57,723 nucleotides of DNA from JAUWOY01 sp034431315 (lineage in GTDB: Bacteria; Chloroflexota; Anaerolineae; VGOG01), in contig DAOUDK010000055.1 in assembly GCA_034431315.1 (NCBI GenBank), forward strand, positions 1-57,723. Reading direction: 5' to 3'. The notes below the pieces were generated by a model. It ran no database searches. It was not told where the DNA came from and saw only the letters and a program-made list of their open reading frames with translations. Made by a program: the position numbers and the translations under genes. Shown here piece by piece: positions 49,337-55,797 of this stretch (position 1 is the stretch's first letter; each line of letters opens with the position of its first letter).

Positions 49337-51475
49337 ATGCCATTTACAAAGAGAACAATCCACTGGCGGAACGCGGCGGACCAGACTTTTTGTGGCCGCG
49401 ATGAGGTGATCAAGGACATCGACCATGGTTTGGACCGGAGTGATTCCTTCGCTGTCATAGGCCAGCGCGGAATGGGTAAGTCTATGCTGTTGCGCAAGAT
49501 TCGCGATCAACGTGAGACCAGACCTGGTTTCGATCCTATTTGCTTGATAGTGCAATTCTCAGGCCTAGAGACAAGCGCATTCGTGTTGGTGGAAATGGTC
49601 AGAGATTGGCTTGCCGCTGCGCTTGCTCACGGCAGCGAGAAAGATGAGCAAGGGGTCAGGAATGCCATAGGCGCGGGAGTTGGGCCGACCACAGACAAGC
49701 CGATATTACGGATGATTCAGGCTGCTGAATCGCTAATGGATCAGCCTGTTTCCCTCGAACTATTTCTCGATGATGTTCATCGCTTATGTGAGCAGCCGTG
49801 GGCCGAGGATTTACTGGCCAATTTGGAGCATGAACTGTTCAGCCATCGCCTACACGCACGGCACCTACGTACTATCTTCTGTGGTGACATTCGGATGAAG
49901 AATCTCCTCGAGAGACTCCCTGTTTCCGATCTCTGGCAGCAGCTAAGAAATGTATGGTTACAGCCACTGGGTGATGACGAAGTTGCGGAACTGCTAGGAA
50001 ATATCGAACTTCCGCCATCACTTGGCGCCTCAAAGGCCATAGCTGCCTTGCTTGGAAGTTGGGCTGGCGGCCATCCAAGCCTCACCCAGTACCTGCTGAG
50101 GGACCTGCTCGAGAACCCTACGCGGGACCCTACCAAGGTGCTTGAGAATTCAGCATCCCGCTTTCTTGCAGAACTAGCTAAAATGCTGGAAGCATCCTGG
50201 AGTAGCCTTAACGAGGATGCTCAGTCTGTAATTCGGAAGGCCACTGTGGCTGGAACGCCAACCCCCATTCGTGAGCTGGCAGCTAGCCTGTCCATGGGGG
50301 CATCGCAATGCTCAAAGGCCCTCCAAGGAGCGTTGGCAAGCGGGTTTGTTCGCCTCGATGGTAATAGCATTTTACCGCCTGGGAAAGTGATGGCTCGTTG
50401 GCTTGACTTGTACTCATCCCAGCCAGCTGTCCTGCCCCACGTTCATATCAGGGAACCGCATCCTGCCTTTCCTACAATCATGCATCTCACTGACCTCCAC
50501 TTTGGCGGAGAGGGACATGCTTGGGACCATCCTAGCGAGATTCCGGGAGTTGGCCGCCCACCTCATGATCGGGTCACACTCTTGGGCACCCTTGTTCAGG
50601 ATCTAAAATCGCTGCGAATTGAGAATGAATGTTTGTGGCCAAGAGTTGTCGTAGTGAGCGGGGATCTACTGTTTCAGTGCGATAAAGAGGGCATTGAACA
50701 AGCTGTAGACTTCTTAGGTAATCTGTCAGCCGAATTAGGCATAGAACGTTCCTGCGTTGTGCTTTGCCCAGGTAACCATGAGCAAAATCAGATTATATTC
50801 ACTGAGGAGCCAAAGGCACAGCTAGCCAGCTACACAGAGATCTGGAACAAATTCTACCCGTCAGGATTCCGACGTCTGCCGCTAGAATGGTCGCCTGGCG
50901 GTTACACTCACGTCTTCCGGGTAGAGAACTTGGAGATTCTGAGTTTGAACTCTTGCGAGGATCTAGATCCAGTACCTAACTCAAATGGTAGTCACCCCAG
51001 GGAGCAAGGCTACATCGGCCTCCAACAGCTTCAGGTGGCAGGGGAGTTATTGGGCCGAGAGGAGCCTCCCACGGGGTGTATCCGAGTGGCAGTTTTGCAT
51101 CACCATCTCTCCCAACATCGGTGGACAAGTGGAGTAGACTATAGCATTCTTAGGGAGGTGGGACGTGTGATCGAGTGGTTGCGGCGGTTCCACTTCGATC
51201 TAGTGTTTCACGGGCATCAACATTGTGTAGGTTTTCAGACACGGGTGGAGGATGAACGATACCTGACAGTGTTGGCAGGCGGTAGCGCTGGGGTTGCGTC
51301 CGCATATCGCTGGCGCGGTGGCATGCCGCTATTGTATCAACTCATCTATAGTGGTGGGCCGAATCAAGCTGTGCGAGTCTGCCAGAGTCTTGACTTATAT
51401 ACAGAGACCTGGGTTTCCAGCCAGCATGAGAAACCTAAAAGTATCCCAATAGGATTCCTAAAGCAAGATCGGTAA
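49337..51475 (+). CDS. P-loop NTPase / calcineurin-like phosphoesterase fusion
   Basis: A 712-residue protein. The N-terminal half is an ORC/STAND-type ATPase: FCGRDEVIKDI, Walker A GQRGMGKS (42-49), Walker B LELFLDDVHRL (140-150), WAGGHPSLTQYLLRDLL, then a winged helix (about 295-355). Residues 380-660 are a metallophosphoesterase with all five motifs: DLH (386-388), GD (442-443), GNHE (479-482), HHH (588-590) and GHQH (626-629). So the enzyme should be active on phosphodiesters or nucleotides. It is co-directional with the CSD-TPR-NTPase gene, which would regulate or sense. Confidence 0.82.
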   Translation: MPFTKRTIHWRNAADQTFCGRDEVIKDIDHGLDRSDSFAVIGQRGMGKSMLLRKIRDQRETRPGFDPICLIVQFSGLETSAFVLVEMVRDWLAAALAHGSEKDEQGVRNAIGAGVGPTTDKPILRMIQAAESLMDQPVSLELFLDDVHRLCEQPWAEDLLANLEHELFSHRLHARHLRTIFCGDIRMKNLLERLPVSDLWQQLRNVWLQPLGDDEVAELLGNIELPPSLGASKAIAALLGSWAGGHPSLTQYLLRDLLENPTRDPTKVLENSASRFLAELAKMLEASWSSLNEDAQSVIRKATVAGTPTPIRELAASLSMGASQCSKALQGALASGFVRLDGNSILPPGKVMARWLDLYSSQPAVLPHVHIREPHPAFPTIMHLTDLHFGGEGHAWDHPSEIPGVGRPPHDRVTLLGTLVQDLKSLRIENECLWPRVVVVSGDLLFQCDKEGIEQAVDFLGNLSAELGIERSCVVLCPGNHEQNQIIFTEEPKAQLASYTEIWNKFYPSGFRRLPLEWSPGGYTHVFRVENLEILSLNSCEDLDPVPNSNGSHPREQGYIGLQQLQVAGELLGREEPPTGCIRVAVLHHHLSQHRWTSGVDYSILREVGRVIEWLRRFHFDLVFHGHQHCVGFQTRVEDERYLTVLAGGSAGVASAYRWRGGMPLLYQLIYSGGPNQAVRVCQSLDLYTETWVSSQHEKPKSIPIGFLKQDR

Positions 51476-51509
51476 TTCAGTGTTTTGGGGAGGTTGCCTC
51501 GAACCATGA

Positions 51510-51582
51510 AGGGCAATCGACTAAGCTTGTAAGTGTGCCTGGTCGAGTTCTCCGAATCCGAGTTCGATTTCCGTAAACTCTA
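51510..51582 (+). pseudogene. tmRNA 3' tail-like remnant
   Basis: CGACTAAGCTTGTAA at 51518-51532 matches the conserved CGACTAAGCATGTAG of the tmRNA 3' half. Further on, AGTTCGATTT resembles the T-loop and a terminator follows, as for ssrA. The T-stem does not pair well, no 5' half or tag-encoding part is present, so at most a degenerate tail remains. Such tails are left when mobile elements integrate in ssrA. Confidence 0.4.
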
Positions 51583-51587
51583 AGGAA

Positions 51588-51614
51588 GAAGCCCTGGCAG
51601 ATTGCCAGGGCTTC
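51588..51614 (+). terminator. Strong hairpin terminator
   Basis: GAAGCCCTGGCA-gat-TGCCAGGGCTTC, a perfect 12-bp stem with a 3-base loop, followed by TCTCATT. The T-run is weak. It closes the NTPase operon and tmRNA-like tail. Confidence 0.7.
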
Positions 51615-51682
51615 TCTCATTCGCAGAGTATTGCATTCTTGTTTGCTCATGTCTGCTCTCACATGCATTTGCCCCTATCAGC

Positions 51683-51711
51683 TTGACCTTTTGGGGCAAA
51701 TAGTTTATACT
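51683..51711 (+). promoter_or_regulatory. Promoter TTGACC-N17-TATACT for tRNA cluster
   Basis: TTGACC (51683-51688) and TATACT (51706-51711) end 10 bases before the tRNA-Pro 5' end. Confidence 0.8.
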
Positions 51712-51720
51712 ATTAGCAGA

Positions 51721-51795
51721 CGGGGCGTAGCGCAGTCCGGTTAGCGCGCTTGGTTTGGGACCAAGAGGTCGGCGGTTCAAATCCGCCCGCCCCGA
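51721..51795 (+). tRNA. tRNA-Pro (TGG)
   Basis: A 75-nt cloverleaf: acceptor CGGGGCG with CGCCCCG, D-arm GCGC..GCGC, anticodon stem CTTGG/CCAAG with loop TTTGGGA (anticodon TGG), T-arm GGCGG-TTCAAAT-CCGCC. No encoded CCA. Confidence 0.95.
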
Positions 51796-51800
51796 CTGAT

Positions 51801-51872
51801 GCGGGAGTAGCTCAGTGGTAGAGCTCCTGCCTTCCAAGCAGGCTGTCGCGAGTTCAAGTCTCGTCTCCCGCT
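51801..51872 (+). tRNA. tRNA-Gly (TCC)
   Basis: A 72-nt cloverleaf: acceptor GCGGGAG with CTCCCGC, anticodon stem CCTGC/GCAGG with loop CTTCCAA (anticodon TCC), T-arm GCGAG-TTCAAGT-CTCGT. It follows tRNA-Pro by 5 bp. Confidence 0.95.
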
Positions 51873-51877
51873 CTGTT

Positions 51878-51949
51878 GGGCCCATAGCTCAATGGCAGAG
51901 CAACCGGCTCATAACCGGTCGGTTCTTGGTTCGAGTCCAAGTGGGCCCA
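51878..51949 (+). tRNA. tRNA with CAT anticodon (Met, or Ile2)
   Basis: A 72-nt cloverleaf: acceptor GGGCCCA with TGGGCCC, anticodon stem ACCGG/CCGGT with loop CTCATAA, T-arm CTTGG-TTCGAGT-CCAAG. It lacks the initiator features (mismatched first pair, GGG/CCC anticodon stem). Elongator Met is most likely; a lysidine-modified tRNA-Ile2 cannot be excluded. Confidence 0.9.
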
Positions 51950-52038
51950 CTAGGTGAGTTCAACAAACCAGGATTTGGCCTTCTGGCAATGGACGACGTG
52001 AGTGAGAAAGAGGTTTTGCGGTGGGAAGAGTTCGCCAA

Positions 52039-52398
52039 ATGATCAAAGTCAATGGCAGGGAGTGCTGGACACTGTTTGATACAGGCGCCCGCAATACCTA
52101 CGTCACTGCGGATGTCGCTTCAGTGTTGACAACCACAAAAACTCGGCGACCATTCCGAAGTGCCCTCGGCGGGACAGTCAAGGAAGCAACTGAAACAGCA
52201 CTCCTCGAAGCTGAAGTGGAAGGGCGACAGATATCAACTCACACGATGGTCATTGACGAGATTGGAAAGGATGAAGAGGGGACTTCGATTGATGTCCTTT
52301 TTGGTGCGCTGGCCATGCAACAGTGGGGCATACGACCGATACCCGACGAAGAAAGACTGGACTTGACGCACTATCCAGAAGAATTCCTTGAATTCTGA
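52039..52398 (+). CDS. Retropepsin-like aspartyl protease domain protein
   Basis: A 119-residue protein with WTLFDTGARNTYV, the DTGA active-site motif of retropepsin-like clan AA proteases, followed by beta strands and VLFGALAMQQWGI, which resembles the second conserved motif. As a single-domain protease it would act as a homodimer. It starts at ATG 52039, overlapping the stop of an upstream 17-codon frame (51990-52043) by ATGA; that frame may be the end of a lost partner gene. It lies just after the tRNA cluster. Confidence 0.65.
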   Translation: MIKVNGRECWTLFDTGARNTYVTADVASVLTTTKTRRPFRSALGGTVKEATETALLEAEVEGRQISTHTMVIDEIGKDEEGTSIDVLFGALAMQQWGIRPIPDEERLDLTHYPEEFLEF

Positions 52399-52515
52399 TC
52401 CTCTGGTTCTTCTCTTCATTACCGGTTTCATAGCATCCAACCGCAAAAGCCACCTGCGTTTGAAACAGGCGGCTCTTGCTGTCTACCTCACCAGGAGTCA
52501 CATCCGCGTTCAGCC

Positions 52516-52740
52516 CTCCAGCTTCTCCAATTTGGCGAAGCTGGCCAGCAGGCGCTTGATCCCCTCCTCCTCGAAAGCCACGGTCACTTCCTCGTCGGCC
52601 CCCGTGACTTTGCTCTCGATCACGATGCCCTCCCCGAATATGCGATGTCGCACCCTGTCCCCGGTCTCGAATTGGCCCGTCACCGCGGACTCGGATGCGG
52701 CAGGCCACTGGGTCTGCCAACGGTAGCGCGGCTCTTCTTC
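52516..52740 (-). pseudogene. Fragment: 3' end of a pcrA copy
   Basis: About 75 codons match the C-terminus of the intact PcrA at 8881-11073, including ETGDRVRHRIFGEGIVIESK, with scattered substitutions (for example GIKRLLASF for GIKHLLASF). The fragment ends abruptly at about 52740, where IS66 transposase sequence begins on the opposite strand. It cannot encode a helicase. Confidence 0.85.
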
Positions 52741-52741
52741 A

Positions 52742-53256
52742 TCAAGAGGCGCTTCCGCACGCCCCGCGATGAGCTGATCGATCTGCTCCTCGAGATCAAG
52801 AAAGCTGTCGACCAAGCTCGCCCGACCCAAGATCACTTGCTCCCTGATCTCTTGGCCGACTTCGAACGCCGCTACGCGGAAATCTTGGAACGCGGCTTTG
52901 CGGCCAATCCTCCCCCAGACCCTCCGCCCGAGAAGAAACGGGGGAGACAAAAGCAATCCCCACCCAAGAACTTCCTCGATCGCCTGAGGGACTACCCGAA
53001 GGAAGTCTTGGCCTTCATGTACGACTTCCGTGTCCCCTTCGACAACAATCAGGGCGAGCGAGACCTACGGATGATCAAAGTCAAGCAAAAGATCTCGGGC
53101 GCATTCCGCACTGTTGCAGGAGCCGAGCAGTTCTGTGACATCCGCGGCTACATCTCCACGGCACGGAAGCAGGGGCAACCTATGCTCAATGCCCTCGAAG
53201 CTGCCTATCGCGGAGAGCCCTGGATGCCAACTCCACCCTCCAATGCTCCTCCGTGA
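52742..53256 (+). pseudogene. IS66-family transposase, 3' fragment
   Basis: About 170 residues of the DDE domain end of an IS66 transposase: PRDELIDLLLEIKKAVDQA, VPFDNNQGERDLRMIKVKQK and RGYISTARKQGQPMLNAL. The N-terminal part, with the first catalytic Asp and the zinc finger, is absent. It joins the pcrA fragment on the left and the attC site of the integron array on the right. Confidence 0.85.
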
Positions 53257-53303
53257 GCGGGTGACCGTCTGAGTAGTTACGAATATTGTATTGAAAGGTT
53301 GCG

Positions 53304-53430
53304 GCCTAACGCCGGCGTAACCCGCTTGCGAGAAAAACCGACTGCTTTGCGGGTGGCTGGTCTTCAACAACCCTAACCGTGGCGGGCGAATAACGCCGAT
53401 CTCGCAAGTCGGGTTGACGCATTGTTAGCC
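53304..53430 (-). other. Integron attC site of the GNAT cassette
   Basis: 127 bp bounded on the minus strand by R'' GGCTAAC (53430-53424) and R' GTTAGGC (53310-53304). The inner arms CAACCCGACTTGCGAGA and TCTCGCAAGCGGGTTACG are complementary with unpaired bases on one side, as in attC sites. Confidence 0.85.
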
Positions 53431-53475
53431 CGCCGCCTGCCTTGAGCAGATTGGCTGATATTGCTAGCATATCGC

Positions 53476-53515
53476 GCCGCGCACCACCTTGGCGAAGCCA
53501 AGTCCGGTTGTTGCA
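53476..53515 (-). repeat. attC arm fragment shared with 14576-14616
   Basis: Minus-strand CAACCGGACTTGGCTTCG, followed by CCAAGGTGGTGCGCGGCGCG, matches the left arm of the attC-like site at 14563-14686 with about two differences. It lies between the GNAT gene and its complete attC, so it is a leftover of another site. Confidence 0.65.
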
Positions 53516-53539
53516 TGGTTCGGCACCTCTGTTCTCTGT

Positions 53540-53986
53540 TTATGGTTTTATTTCTTTTCTCATTCCTATTCGACTATCGCCGCTTGAATACCAATTTTCC
53601 ATTTCCGCAAAGACTTCGTAGCCTTGCCTTTCATAGAATTCCGGCCCCTCGTATGCCGCAGTCCAAGTCCATATCTTGTTGATACCATATTGCAGCAACT
53701 TTTCTTCAAGCACTTTGAGTAGCTTTGAACCAATCCCTTGTAAACGATACTCTCTTTCAACAAATAAATCCGTCAAATAAAACCAACCACTATATTCAAT
53801 TCCATTCTTGTAAGCCAGCCCAGATGCACATCCGATAAATTTTTCGCCATCCTGAGCAATATACCCAATTCTTTCAGAACTTTGAATTTCGACTTTATTT
53901 TCTATCGCATGTTCGTCAAATCTGGCATTCATACGTTCCAATTCGACGGATGTCATATCTCGCTCTATGATTATAATTTCGCTCAT
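53540..53986 (-). CDS. GNAT N-acetyltransferase (integron cassette)
   Basis: A 148-residue GNAT protein. FYLTDLFVEREYRLQGIGSK holds motif A with the acetyl-CoA-binding (R)xxGxG (YRLQGIGSKLL), and AAYEGPEFYERQGYEVFAEM is the typical C-terminal motif. Substrate unknown. The gene is distinctly AT-rich compared with the chromosome and is bounded by attC sites at 53304-53430 and 54059-54186, so it is a mobile gene cassette. Confidence 0.88.
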   Translation of the reverse strand: MSEIIIIERDMTSVELERMNARFDEHAIENKVEIQSSERIGYIAQDGEKFIGCASGLAYKNGIEYSGWFYLTDLFVEREYRLQGIGSKLLKVLEEKLLQYGINKIWTWTAAYEGPEFYERQGYEVFAEMENWYSSGDSRIGMRKEIKP

Positions 53987-54058
53987 TCAACTTCAGCCCA
54001 TTGCCAGATTTATTTATTGCCCAGTAGAGAATATTCAGCGATCTATGCCTTTTTAGGC

Positions 54059-54186
54059 ACCTAACGGCGAAGCTGATCTGCCGGGCGGCTTTGCAAAACC
54101 AACCTCAACTGAAAATCAACTACACAAACGAAACCAACCTCAAATTCGGTGCGCGATAGCCCGGTCAGCTCCAGCGGGGGTTAGCC
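54059..54186 (-). other. Integron attC site of the phosphoesterase cassette
   Basis: 128 bp bounded on the minus strand by R'' GGCTAAC (54186-54180) and R' GTTAGGT (54065-54059). Arms GAGCTGACCGGGC and GCCCGGCAGATCAGCTTC pair with extra bases on one side. Confidence 0.85.
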
Positions 54187-54262
54187 CACACTCTGCTGCC
54201 AAGCTTGGCCCTACTTGAGGAGGCAGAACGTGGCACGGAGTTTACGGGAGCGCCAATGAACT

Positions 54263-54796
54263 TCATAGTTTGATTATCTCTGCCTTTGCTTCGCTAGTAT
54301 CTAGTTCAAGTATACCAAAACTACGATGACCTTTGTAGGGAGCAACGGAACCTGGATTGATCAACAGACGATTGTCCTTGCGTCTCACCAGCGGCACATG
54401 GAAATGGCCGAAAACGATGATCTCGGCTTCTGGAAACTCACCCATCAGATACTCGTAGAATGCATTCACAGGTGGGGAGTCGTAGTCGTAACCAGGTTTT
54501 AAGTATTCGCGCTCAATCTCGGGTGCCTGATTGCCGTGGATCAGGCCGATGTTTCTTCCAGCCAGGGTAAGAAGTTGCTTGCGCGGAAGCTGACGGACAA
54601 CGGCAGGTTCATCCATGTTGCCGCGCACCGCCATTGTGTTGGCTACTACTGCCCGTAAGGACTCCAAAACATCCAGGCATACAAGATCACCAGCGTGCAG
54701 GATCAAGTCGACTGTGTGAAGATGCTCAACGAGTTCAGACGGTAGCTGAGGAATTGCGGTCGGGATATGCGTGTCTGAAAGCAACGCTATCTTCAT
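54263..54796 (-). CDS. YfcE/MJ0936-type phosphoesterase (integron cassette)
   Basis: A 177-residue calcineurin-like phosphoesterase. MKIALLSDTHIPTAIPQLP gives the DxH motif, DLILHAGDLV the GD motif, VRGNMDEP replaces GNHD as in YfcE, LIHGNQAPE and VFGHFHVPLVRR supply the metal histidines, and NPGSVAPYKGHRSFG is the family signature. The start is ATG 54796. It is the first cassette next to attI, read from the Pc-like promoter at 55008-55036. Confidence 0.9.
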   Translation of the reverse strand: MKIALLSDTHIPTAIPQLPSELVEHLHTVDLILHAGDLVCLDVLESLRAVVANTMAVRGNMDEPAVVRQLPRKQLLTLAGRNIGLIHGNQAPEIEREYLKPGYDYDSPPVNAFYEYLMGEFPEAEIIVFGHFHVPLVRRKDNRLLINPGSVAPYKGHRSFGILELDTSEAKAEIIKL

Positions 54797-54844
54797 AGCC
54801 AAATTCTCTGCGTCGCCCTCAAAGCTATTCAAGTGCGGGCTAAC

Positions 54845-55070
54845 ATATACTTATACAGAACTCTTCTGTATAAAAAGCTCCCAGAGGTGATAATGCAGAA
54901 GCTTTCTGTATAAGCAGCCAGAATTTGCATAAACCACAAACACTCTGTACAATATCCCCTGGAGGAACCAAATGCAGAAAACTTCAACCTACTCAATCAC
55001 GTATGGTATTATACCATAGCCCCGCTCTCTGTACAAATACTAAAGCTCCAAACGAGTTATCATGACTCAA
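54845..55070 (-). other. Integron attI-like segment, right copy
   Basis: Inverted copy of 12311-12536 (about 13 mismatches over roughly 221 aligned positions, counted by eye). It lies between the integrase start codon and the first cassette. At its inner edge, minus-strand GTATAT is followed directly by GTTAGCC, a perfect GTTRRRY core site. It also contains the TATACAGAAgagTTCTGTATA repeat and the Pc-like promoter. Confidence 0.8.
55008..55036 (-). promoter_or_regulatory. Cassette promoter TTGTAC-N17-TATAAT
   Basis: On the minus strand TTGTAC (55036-55031) and TATAAT (55013-55008) are 17 bp apart and point to the cassettes. The -10 lies in the same TATGGTATAATACCATA palindrome as the left copy. 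Confidence 0.65.
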
Positions 55071-55247
55071 CGACCTAAGCGACTGCTTGACCAGGTACGC
55101 GATGCCATCCGCCTTAAGCACTATGCCTACAGTACTGAGAAAGCCTACGTTTACTGGGCCAAGCGTTTCATCCTCTATCACACCAGCGACACTTACACCC
55201 ACGTTCTCAACCGAGGTGCCCTGGCGGTTCGCAGTCCGCTGGATTAA
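55062..55247 (+). pseudogene. intI: Integron integrase (IntI), internally deleted
   Basis: A 61-codon frame that joins the two ends of an integron tyrosine recombinase. The first 40 residues (RLLDQVRDAIRLKHYAYSTE, KAYVYWAKRFILYH) match the IntI N-terminus, and the last 18 (TYTHVLNRGALAVRSPLD) match the IntI C-terminus including the catalytic tyrosine (YTHVLNRG). About 260-280 residues between them, with the Arg/His catalytic residues and the IntI-specific patch, are missing, and the junction is in frame. It cannot be active. A terminator follows at about 55275. Confidence 0.8.
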
Positions 55248-55274
55248 CCAGGTGCCCAGCCCGAAAAGCAAGCG

Positions 55275-55303
55275 TGGGAGGCGATTCAGACCTCCCTTTT
55301 TGG
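55275..55303 (+). terminator. Intrinsic terminator after intI remnant
   Basis: GGGAGGCGATTCAGACCTCCC followed by TTTTT. The element is a relative of the hairpin at 14752-14786 in inverse orientation. Confidence 0.75.
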
Positions 55304-55786
55304 ATACGTTTTCAGAACTGGTATGGGCGTCAGATGCAGGTTGGGGCTGAGTTGCGCCTCGCCGGCGGGCGCAAGCAACCGCAGCTTGATATTTCTCATC
55401 GCAACCAATTGCGACCAGGGGGCATTATCGCGCAAAAAGCTGGCCATCCGCAGCGAGGCATACACCGGCAAATCTCGCGTGCCCCACGCCTCGCGCCCCA
55501 GATGGATCAGCCCGGCGTAATGTCCAGTGTGAGCGTGGGTCAACACGACTCCAGCCAGCGGGCAATCCGGAGCCAGGTTGTGCAGGGCGTGCAATTGCTC
55601 TCGAAAATCGGGGGTGGCATCAATCAGCCAGCTCTGGCGGGCGGCGTAATCCACCAATCCCAAACAGACCACCAATTTGCGCCTGGACGGGTCGGCTCGC
55701 GCCGGCGCACAATTGGAACAATAACATCCGGCCTGAGGCACACCTCCGTCCTGAGCAGTCCCCAACAGCATCGCTTCAACAGTCAT
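55286..55786 (-). pseudogene. PqqB-like hydrolase, 3'-truncated copy
   Basis: A 166-residue frame. Residues 1-156 match the intact gene at 11448-12305 closely: MTVEAMLLGTAQDGGVPQAG, THAHTGHYAGLIHLGREAWG. After LHLTPIPV the similarity ends, and ten unrelated residues run into the terminator of the integrase remnant. The C-terminal half of the fold, with further metal ligands, is lost. Confidence 0.85.
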
Positions 55787-55797
55787 CTCTCGTCAAT

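Noticed and set aside
51580..51885. Minus-strand ORF of 101 residues across the tRNA cluster
   Set aside because: It is the antisense of three clear tRNA genes; such frames are a common artefact.
54850..54880. TATACAGAAgagTTCTGTATA as a LexA box for the integrase
   Set aside because: The half-sites are in the opposite order to CTGT-N8-ACAG and do not fit GAAC-N4-GTTC. A different protein or the integrase itself may bind it.
12311..55070. The 42-kb segment as one large composite transposon
   Set aside because: It contains core genes (groESL, lysS, greA, lepB, selC), and the flanking repeats are integron integrase/attI sequence and not IS ends.
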